Below, one piece after another: positions 52,002 to 58,086 of a DNA stretch of 58,086 nt (the first letter of the stretch is position 1; the number at the start of each line of letters is the position of its first letter). The notes beneath the pieces were generated by a model, which did no database searches, was not told the DNA's origin, and worked only from the letters and a program-made list of their open reading frames with translations. Both the position numbers and the translations under genes were made by a program. Origin of the DNA: Calidifonticultor sp964387355 (GTDB taxonomy: Bacteria > Actinomycetota > Humimicrobiia > Humimicrobiales > Humimicrobiaceae); contig CAYLWJ010000015.1 in NCBI GenBank assembly GCA_964387355.1, positions 1-58,086 of the forward strand. The letters are read 5' to 3'.

Positions 52002-52550
52002 ATGAATGAGAAAAAAAATAAAAAACATAGGTTAGAAAAAGGTTATGTTCAAGTTTATTATGGTGATGGTAAGGGAAAAACAACTGCAGCAATTGGTCTT
52101 GCAGTAAGAGCTGCAGGGTGTGATCTTAATGTATTTATAGCTCAATTTATAAAGGGATTGCAATACAGTGAAATAAAGTGCTTAAAAAAATTAAATCAAA
52201 ATATAACTCTAAAACAGTATGGGCGAGGCTGTTTTATTAAAAATAAGCCTACAGAAGATGACATTGCTACAGCTAAAAAAGGATTAAGTGAAATTAAAGA
52301 AATAATGCTTTCAGAAAAATATGATGTAATTATTCTTGATGAGATTACTATTGCAGAGTATTTTGGGCTTTTAGACACAAATGAAATACTTGAGTTAATA
52401 AGATTAAAACCTCAAAATGTTGAACTTATTTTAACTGGCAGAAAAGCTTCTGAACAAATAATAGAAGCAGCTGATTTAGTAACAGAAATGAAAGAAATAA
52501 AGCATTACTATAGAAGTGGTGTATTGGCAAGAAAAGGTATTGAAAAATAA
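52002..52550 (+). CDS. cobO: Corrinoid adenosyltransferase, CobA/CobO type
   Basis: CobO adds the 5'-deoxyadenosyl group of ATP to cob(I)alamin, giving the coenzyme form that mutases need. The 182-residue protein has the P-loop GDGKGKTTAAIGLAVRAAG near 23-41, VILDEITIAEYFGLL (Asp/Glu Walker-B-like) near 110 and TGRKASEQIIEAADLVTEM near 146. The length is normal. It lies just after cobT. Its product would serve the fused mutase-like protein at 19492-21150. Confidence 0.95.
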   Translation: MNEKKNKKHRLEKGYVQVYYGDGKGKTTAAIGLAVRAAGCDLNVFIAQFIKGLQYSEIKCLKKLNQNITLKQYGRGCFIKNKPTEDDIATAKKGLSEIKEIMLSEKYDVIILDEITIAEYFGLLDTNEILELIRLKPQNVELILTGRKASEQIIEAADLVTEMKEIKHYYRSGVLARKGIEK

Positions 52551-52832
52551 AAATAATTATGCAATTTAAATTAATCTGCAATTTATAATAAAATATGCTA
52601 CAATAGTTACAATCAAAATAGAAAAAATAGTCTAATTTTAAAAAATAAAAATTATTATATATTATATAGTTAAGAATAATGTAGTTTTTAATATTTTATT
52701 AATCAAAGTCTATTTTTCAAATTTAAAATCTCACTAAAAAAATAAAGCAAGACTAATAGAAGAATAATTAATAATAACATTTAGATATAAATTTTTAATA
52801 TTTTATATTTAATTTTACTACTTTCAAAAAAA

Positions 52833-55334
52833 ATGTATTTCAAATTTTTTTTAAGATTAAATTTTTTAAAATTAGCCAAATTAATTAAGAGATTTTTTGC
52901 AATTTTAGATAAAAGTCTTATAAGTGGAAATCTTAAAGGAACAATATTTAGGTTATTATGCTCTTTTTTCATTTCATTGCCAGTTTTAGCTTTTTTTCTT
53001 TTTTCATTAATAAATTCCTTCTATTCAGATACAAAAAAAATTATTGAAGCCAGAGCTTCTCAGATTGAATTAATTGAGAATCTAATAAATGATAAAATTG
53101 GTATGATATTAGATATTTCTAAAGCATTTACCCTAAATGAATATATTTTAGAGTCTGTAAAAAATAGAAATTGGGGGCAAGCTATTGACCTAATCAGTAG
53201 TTGTGCATATCAATTTGATTTTGTTGATACTTTTTTTTTAGCTGATATGAATGGAACAATAAAAGCTGGTTCAAATGAAGGATTTAATAATGTAATTGGT
53301 AAAAATTATGCTAATTCGGATTGGTATCTAGGAGTTGTTAGAAGTGGAGATTTCTATGTTTCAAATCTTTATAAAAGGGATAATTTGCCGCAAACTGATA
53401 TATTCACTATTGCTGTGATAATAAAAAATTTTGAACAGGAGTCTTTTATAAAAAAAATTAATATCAATGAAAGCAGTAAAGATAAAAATAAAGAAATAAA
53501 TTATAGTAATTTACAAGCTAAAAATATTGGTATATTAGCAATTCAGGTAAAACCTGAAATTATATTAGAATGGTTAAAGAACATTCCAATATATCAAAAC
53601 CAAATATTTTATTTTGTTGATAAAAATAACAAATTAATAACATATCAAAATTATAACTTAGAAAAAGAGATAAACGACTTTTTTATACAGACTGAAATAA
53701 AAAAAATAAAAAATACTTCAAAGGGCTCTGATTATATAGAAGATTTTAATACTGGTAAAAAGTATTTAGTAAATTTTAAAAAGTGCAATCTTTGTGATTG
53801 GGTTATAGCCACAGTAGAAATTGAAGATAAAGTATTTAACGAAAGGAATAAAAATTTACATTTTAATTTAGCAGTTAATTTAGTTATTTTTTGTTTTACA
53901 TTTATAATAATATATTTGTTATTTATGTTTGCTATTAACAATCGAAAAAGTTGGATTATTGAGCGAAGGCTTTCTTCTTATATACAAAATACTTCTGATG
54001 CAATCATTTCAATTGATTTAAATGGAAATATAACTTTTTTTAATAAAGGTGCTGAAATAATTTTTGGCTATAAGTTTAATGAGATAAACGGAAAATCTTT
54101 ATCTATTTTAATGCCGCTAAAATTGAAAGATAAAATTGACATTTTTTTAAAAAAGATAACTAATATGGTTTTGAAAGATTCAACAAAGCCAAACAAAAGT
54201 TATACTAAAAGGATGAAATTATTAAATAAGTTTGGCAAAACGCACAGTTTTTTGATATCTATTTCGCCAGTTTATGATTTAAATAAAAATATTAAAGAGA
54301 TAACTTTAATAGGTAAAGATATAACAAGGAGTAAGAAAAATTTAGAATATATAAAAAAATTAAATAGAATTCTTTTAGATAAAACTATAGACTTAGAAAA
54401 TTTAAATAAAGAGCTGAAGGCATTTAGTTATTCAGTTGCTCATGACTTAAGAGCCCCCCTTAGAAGTATAATTGGCTTTAGCCAGACATTGTTTGAAGAT
54501 AATTTCAATCAGTTAGACAATAAAGGCAAAGATTATCTTAATAGAATAAAAAATGCTGCAAAAAAAATGAGCAGCATTATTGATGACCTTTTAAAATTAT
54601 CTTTTGTCTCAAGAAAGCCAATTGTTAAAAAGGAAATTAATTTAAGTAATATTTGCTTAAAAATTATTAATAGTTTAGTAGATGTATTAAAAAATGATTA
54701 TGAAATAAAAACATACGAAATTACCAAGCAAAAGATAAATGAAAATGAAATAAATTTAAAATATGGTCAAATATATAAAGACTATGAAGAGCAAATAAAT
54801 ATTAACATCGAAGCTTTATATAAAAGTGAATATATGGTAAAAAGTCCAGATTTTTTGGGAAGTGATAATATAGAAAATGGTATGGTAAGAAACATCAATA
54901 TAAAAATTTTAAATAATGTTATTTCATATGGTGATGAGGAGCTTATAGAAATAATGCTTTTCAATCTGCTTGATAATGCTTTTAAGTTTACAAGCAAAAA
55001 AAGTTACTCTTTAATAGAATTTGGAGTTATAATAAAAGTTGAAGAAGAAAATAATAAGTATATTAAAAAAGTAAAAAAATATGAAAAAACAAAATGTTTG
55101 AAAAACAAAGTTTATTTTATTAAAGATAATGGGGTTGGCTTTGATATGAATTATATTGAAAAACTTTTTAATCCATTTCAAAGACTTCACAGTGAAAAGG
55201 ATTTTCCTGGAACTGGAATTGGGCTATCTATAGTAAAAAGAATTATTTCAAGGCATGATGGAAATGTATGGGCTGAGAGCGTACCTGACAACTATACAGT
55301 TTTTTATTTTACATTATCTGATAGTTTTGAATAG
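52833..55334 (+). CDS. Membrane sensor histidine kinase (CACHE-PAS-HisKA-HATPase)
   Basis: The 833-residue protein has a first membrane segment (about 44-64), an extracytoplasmic dCACHE-like sensing domain (about 65-340), a second membrane segment (about 345-368), a PAS domain (about 380-500, DAIISIDLNGNITFFNKGAEIIFGY) and a kinase core. The H-box FSYSVAHDLRAPLRSIIGF places the phospho-histidine at His537; the sequence is of the phytochrome/bacteriophytochrome class. N-box LLDNAFKFTSKKS, DNGVGFD and GTGIGLSIVKRI form the ATP-binding domain. A 60-70 residue Asn/Glu/Ile-rich insertion separates the dimerisation helices from the N-box. No light-sensing GAF/PHY domains are present. It precedes an Rcp1-like receiver gene, so the pair is likely one pathway. 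Confidence 0.9.
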   Translation: MYFKFFLRLNFLKLAKLIKRFFAILDKSLISGNLKGTIFRLLCSFFISLPVLAFFLFSLINSFYSDTKKIIEARASQIELIENLINDKIGMILDISKAFTLNEYILESVKNRNWGQAIDLISSCAYQFDFVDTFFLADMNGTIKAGSNEGFNNVIGKNYANSDWYLGVVRSGDFYVSNLYKRDNLPQTDIFTIAVIIKNFEQESFIKKININESSKDKNKEINYSNLQAKNIGILAIQVKPEIILEWLKNIPIYQNQIFYFVDKNNKLITYQNYNLEKEINDFFIQTEIKKIKNTSKGSDYIEDFNTGKKYLVNFKKCNLCDWVIATVEIEDKVFNERNKNLHFNLAVNLVIFCFTFIIIYLLFMFAINNRKSWIIERRLSSYIQNTSDAIISIDLNGNITFFNKGAEIIFGYKFNEINGKSLSILMPLKLKDKIDIFLKKITNMVLKDSTKPNKSYTKRMKLLNKFGKTHSFLISISPVYDLNKNIKEITLIGKDITRSKKNLEYIKKLNRILLDKTIDLENLNKELKAFSYSVAHDLRAPLRSIIGFSQTLFEDNFNQLDNKGKDYLNRIKNAAKKMSSIIDDLLKLSFVSRKPIVKKEINLSNICLKIINSLVDVLKNDYEIKTYEITKQKINENEINLKYGQIYKDYEEQININIEALYKSEYMVKSPDFLGSDNIENGMVRNINIKILNNVISYGDEELIEIMLFNLLDNAFKFTSKKSYSLIEFGVIIKVEEENNKYIKKVKKYEKTKCLKNKVYFIKDNGVGFDMNYIEKLFNPFQRLHSEKDFPGTGIGLSIVKRIISRHDGNVWAESVPDNYTVFYFTLSDSFE

Positions 55335-55431
55335 TTTTAATATTTAATATAAATATTATATATTTTATTATGATAGAATTTAATCAGCCCAATATAAATA
55401 AATTTTTAAAAAATATAAGGGGTGGGGTTAT

Positions 55432-56016
55432 TTGAATAATAAAAATGAAGTAAATGGTAATTTGACTGATAATGATAGTTTTAAAGAAAACAATCATTAT
55501 AAAAAAGAATCAAAAAATAAACAAATAAGCAGTCACAATATTAATTATAAAGATAAATATATACTTTTAGTTGAGGATAATGAGGATGATGTTGAGCTTA
55601 CTATTAGAGCTTTTAAAAAAAACAATATTTTAAATAAAGTTATTATACTCAGGGATGGAGCAGAAGCAGAAGATTTTCTGTTTGCGAAAGGCTTATACAG
55701 CAAACGAGATATAAAAGATTTACCTATTGTAATACTACTAGATATAAAACTTCCAAAAATTGATGGAATTGAATTACTTAAAAGAATCAGGCAGAACAAA
55801 CTTACAAAATTAATACCAGTGGTAATTCTTACAACTTCAGATGAGGAAACAGATATAATAAAGTGCTACAATTTTGGTGTAAATAGTTATATTAAAAAAC
55901 CTGTAGATTTTGAACGATTTACAGAAATAGTAGAACAGCTTGGGCTTTACTGGATTCTTGTTAACATACCTCCGGCTGCTTTAAGTAAAGACCTATTAGA
56001 AAATTTTAATTACTAA
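55432..56016 (+). CDS. Single-domain response regulator, Rcp1-like
   Basis: The 194-residue protein is a receiver domain (about 42-180) after an Asn/Lys-rich 40-residue leader. LLVEDNEDDVELTIRAFKK and LLDIKLPKIDG, with phospho-acceptor Asp104, ILTTSDEE and the conserved Lys in IKKPVDFERF are the receiver signatures. The 'EDN..D' start and the long insertion before the phospho-site are those of Rcp1, the partner of phytochrome-type kinases. There is no output domain. It starts at TTG 55432 with AGGGGTGGGG upstream, and lies 98 bp after the histidine kinase. Confidence 0.92.
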   Translation: MNNKNEVNGNLTDNDSFKENNHYKKESKNKQISSHNINYKDKYILLVEDNEDDVELTIRAFKKNNILNKVIILRDGAEAEDFLFAKGLYSKRDIKDLPIVILLDIKLPKIDGIELLKRIRQNKLTKLIPVVILTTSDEETDIIKCYNFGVNSYIKKPVDFERFTEIVEQLGLYWILVNIPPAALSKDLLENFNY

Positions 56017-56160
56017 GTTGTTATTAAACAGTTAATTTATTAATATGACATTAATATTATTTGTTGTTTAGTATACTATTTATGGTAAAACAACATTTAA
56101 ATGTCTTTAGGTTAAAATTTATTAAGTTAGATTGCTTAATATTTTATTAAGGTGGGAAAT

Positions 56161-57168
56161 TTGCAAAAAGAAAATCTAAATTTTTTAATTATAGAAGATT
56201 CAACTGATGATGCTTTACTTTTGATAAATAACTTAAAAAAAAGTGGCATTAAATTAGTTTATGAAATAGTTGATAACGAAAAAGATTTTAAAGAAAAAAT
56301 TACAAGTAACGCCTATGATGTTATTATTGATGATTTTAACGTGCCTGGATTTGATGGCCCTGATGCTTTAAAGGTTTTAAAAGAATACAATAAAGATATT
56401 CCTTTTATTGTTGTTTCTGGAAGTTTATGCTCGGATGAAGTAATTGAAATCTTAAAATCGGGTGCTCATGATTATATAGATAAAAATAATTTAACCAGGC
56501 TTTCCCATGCTGTTTTACGAGAAATTACAGAAGCTAAAATTAGAGCTGAAAAAAAACAATATGAACTTGATCTTATCAACAGTGCAAAAACTTTAGAGAA
56601 AGCTTTTGAACAAACAATTGAAACAATTAGCATTATTCTTGAAAAGAAAGACCCATACACATCAGGGCACCAAAAAAGGGTTGCCATACTTGCAGCTGAA
56701 ATTGCAAAGCTATTAGGTTTTTCAATGGAAGAACAGAAAAAAATCTATTACACTTCTTTAATTCATGATATTGGTAAAATAGTACTTCCAATTTCTATTT
56801 TAAGCAAACCAAATAAATTAAGTCATATTGAAATAGATATAATTAAGACCCATCCTATAGAAGGTTATGAGATATTAAAAAATAATGATTTTTTAAAACC
56901 TTTTGGTGAAATAATTTATCAGCACCATGAACGCCTAAATGGCTCAGGTTATCCAGTAGGGCTAAAAAATTCTGAGATATTAATTGAAGCGAAAATAATA
57001 GCTGTAGCAGATGTTTTTGAAGCAATGCTTTCACACCGTCCATATAGACCTGCTCTTGGAATAAAGCAAGCTATTGCAGAATTAAAGAAAAACAGAGGTA
57101 TTCTTTATGATTGTCAAGCTGTTGATGCTTGTATAAAATTATTTTTAGAAAAAGGTTTTAATTTTTAA
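56161..57168 (+). CDS. Response regulator with HD-GYP phosphodiesterase domain
   Basis: The 335-residue protein has a receiver (about 1-125; Asp58 in DDFNVPGFDG as phospho-acceptor) joined by a coiled linker to an HD-GYP domain (about 140-330), which hydrolyses cyclic di-GMP. The HD pair is His202-Asp203 in HDIGK; THPIEGYEIL, HHERLNGSGYP and ADVFEAM supply the other metal ligands and the GYP-like motif. So the kinase system upstream may control a c-di-GMP pool. I prefer TTG 56161, since GGTGG lies 5 bases before it; a GTG nine bases earlier overlaps that ribosome site. A second receiver in the same locus suggests a branched phosphorelay. Confidence 0.9.
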   Translation: MQKENLNFLIIEDSTDDALLLINNLKKSGIKLVYEIVDNEKDFKEKITSNAYDVIIDDFNVPGFDGPDALKVLKEYNKDIPFIVVSGSLCSDEVIEILKSGAHDYIDKNNLTRLSHAVLREITEAKIRAEKKQYELDLINSAKTLEKAFEQTIETISIILEKKDPYTSGHQKRVAILAAEIAKLLGFSMEEQKKIYYTSLIHDIGKIVLPISILSKPNKLSHIEIDIIKTHPIEGYEILKNNDFLKPFGEIIYQHHERLNGSGYPVGLKNSEILIEAKIIAVADVFEAMLSHRPYRPALGIKQAIAELKKNRGILYDCQAVDACIKLFLEKGFNF

Positions 57169-57299
57169 AAAAATAGGTTAATATATTAAAAAGTTTTTTT
57201 ACAAAGTTTTATTTTTAGTTTTGTTTTTTGCTTTATTTTTATATTGTTTTTTAAATTGTTTATTTGAAAAAAAGAATTATTAAAAAATTTTAACTCTTA

Positions 57300-57440
57300 T
57301 TTGTGTAGGGAATCCGGTGAAAATCCGGAGCGGTGCCGCCACTGTAATCGGGTGTTGTACTCTTTATATTTTAGCCACTGGCAATAATTTGCTGGGAAGG
57401 CAAAGAGTAAAGTCCCGTAAGTCAGGAAACCTTACAATTA
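57300..57440 (+). promoter_or_regulatory. Cobalamin (B12) riboswitch
   Basis: The consensus elements appear in order: AGGGAA followed by CCGGTGAAAATCCGG (57309-57330), GCCGCCACTGTAA (B12 box, about 57336-57348), then CCACTG with GGGAAGGC, and GTCAGGAAACC at 57421-57431. This is an adenosylcobalamin-type riboswitch that should repress the downstream transport gene when corrinoid is plentiful. Two terminators follow before the coding region. Because the riboswitch has a hairpin and T-run directly after the core, it most likely works by transcription termination. Confidence 0.95.
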
Positions 57441-57447
57441 AGAAAAG

Positions 57448-57485
57448 AATTACAGCTCTTCGGACTAAAGGGTGTAATTTTTTTT
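57448..57485 (+). terminator. First hairpin after the riboswitch
   Basis: AATTACA (57448-57454) pairs with TGTAATT (57473-57479); within it CTCTT (57456-57460) pairs with AAGGG (57468-57472). Eight T residues follow (57478-57485). It fits the regulatory expression platform of the riboswitch, though it could instead be part of the aptamer's peripheral pseudoknot arm. Confidence 0.6.
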
Positions 57486-57521
57486 ATTGCCAAAAATCAG
57501 TAAAAACAATAATATCCCAAA

Positions 57522-57559
57522 AAATAAACTCCCAGTTAGCGAAGGCTGGGAGTTTATTT
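57522..57559 (+). terminator. Second, strong hairpin after the riboswitch
   Basis: A 14-bp perfect stem (57522-57535 and 57546-57559, with core ACTCCCAG and CTGGGAGT) and a 10-base loop, followed by a T-rich run. This is a stronger Rho-independent terminator than the first and precedes the transporter gene by about 70 bp. Confidence 0.85.
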
Positions 57560-57627
57560 GTTTATTTAATTAAATCTATAAATAAGTTAAAAAAGAAAGG
57601 TAATTAAAAGGTAATTAAAGAGGCAAA

Positions 57628-58086
57628 ATGAAAACAAAATCCAAAACAAAGCCAAATCTATTTGGACTGTTTGGAGCAAAACCTAAGCTTTTAAATTCTG
57701 CTATAATTGTTACAGTAATTATAGCTTTTGTTTTATTATTTACTGCTGCAGCATGTAAAGCTGATAACTCAAATAATTCAAACAGTGGCAGTTATGAACA
57801 GAGCTCTGCAAGTAGCACTGATAAAAATTCAGCTGCAGCTGAAACATCTTCAGAGCAAGTAAGCAAGGAAAGTTCTCAAGAAAGTCAAAAAAATCAGGAA
57901 AATCAAGAAAGTGCAAATTTTCCTATAACAGTTAAAGATGGCCTCGGAAATGAAATAAAAATAGAAAAGCCAGTAGAGAAAATAATTGTTTTTGTGCCAA
58001 GTGCTTTAGAAATAATTGATGCTTTAGATTCGATGGATAAAGTTATATTATAGGTGTAGATAACTGGAGTATTGATTCTGGAGAGC
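57628..58086 (+). CDS. BtuF-like corrinoid ABC transporter binding lipoprotein, frameshifted and cut by window end
   Basis: The frame encodes a lipoprotein signal (hydrophobic segment about 23-42, lipobox TAAAC with Cys43), a Ser/Gln/Asn-rich spacer (about 45-98), and the start of a periplasmic-binding-protein fold (FPITVKDGLGNEIKIEKPV, then VFVPSALEIIDALDSMDKV). It stops at TAG 58051-58053. Yet the +2 frame then reads GVDNWSIDSGE, the next conserved block of BtuF/FepB-type proteins. A TTATA pentamer is repeated at 58043-58047 and 58048-58052; removing one copy restores the reading frame exactly. The gene is probably a recent frameshift mutant or phase-variable. The riboswitch upstream supports a corrinoid substrate. 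The rest is beyond the window. Confidence 0.85.

Overview
The window is about 58 kb of very AT-rich DNA (I judge the GC content to be below 30 percent, by eye). It is clearly bacterial: Shine-Dalgarno sites, frequent TTG and GTG starts, Lon, a bacterial GltX, bifunctional PurH and a cobalamin riboswitch. An E. hirae-style V-type ATPase, a membrane pyrophosphatase, IscS/IscU, corrinoid enzymes and a CcdA/thioredoxin pair, with no respiratory genes in view, suggest an anaerobe. A low-GC uncultured lineage (for example an Atribacterota-like or low-GC Actinobacteriota-like group) would fit, but I cannot place it from this sequence alone.

Layout. 0.2-11.7 kb: a low-complexity protein, then a purine cluster purB-purL-purF-purM-purN-purH on the plus strand. 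11.9-16.2 kb: lon and a small zincin on the minus strand, then an unknown membrane protein. 16.3-24.7 kb: a B12-type radical SAM enzyme, an opine-dehydrogenase-like protein paired with a fused cobalamin-binding/glutamate-mutase-like protein, a DUF2179 protein, a truncated ATP-cone, a GpsA-like dehydrogenase overlapping a GT4 glycosyltransferase. 25.0-36.8 kb: hppA followed by a nine-gene V-ATPase operon in the order ntpFIKECGABD. 36.9-38.3 kb: CcdA plus an anchored thioredoxin. 38.3-41.9 kb: a decayed accessory stretch with a glycosyltransferase pseudogene, two small membrane proteins, a possible gene remnant and two converging toxin-antitoxin modules next to tRNA-Gln(CUG). 42.1-47.6 kb: zinc ribbon, iscU, iscS, an acetate-kinase-like kinase, gltX. 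47.8-50.5 kb: dhaL, dhaK, a membrane protein, a TPR protein. 50.8-52.6 kb: cobT and cobO. 52.8-57.2 kb: a phytochrome-style histidine kinase, an Rcp1-like receiver and a receiver/HD-GYP protein. 57.3-58.1 kb: a cobalamin riboswitch, two terminators and the start of a BtuF-like binding lipoprotein, frameshifted by a 5-bp duplication.

Themes. (1) Energy: the NtpK subunit keeps every Na+ ligand known from the E. hirae Na+-ATPase, and the neighbouring pyrophosphatase carries the K+-dependent signature, which points to a sodium-based membrane economy. (2) Cobalamin: a B12 radical SAM enzyme, a mutase-like enzyme with a CxHxxG cobalamin motif, CobT, CobO and a riboswitch-controlled BtuF indicate corrinoid uptake and use. 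(3) Odd catalytic sites: the IscS lacks the PLP lysine, and the acetate-kinase-like protein has three changed active-site residues. (4) Slippage: short tandem repeats, often with a 12-bp period, fill spacers and also sit in frame inside GltX, PurH and PurL.

The most interesting candidate for an undescribed system is the opine-dehydrogenase plus fused cobalamin-mutase pair at 18.3-21.2 kb. The lysine-less IscS with IscU and the in-frame 12-bp minisatellites in essential enzymes come next. Everything here is read by eye; no database search or structure prediction was run.
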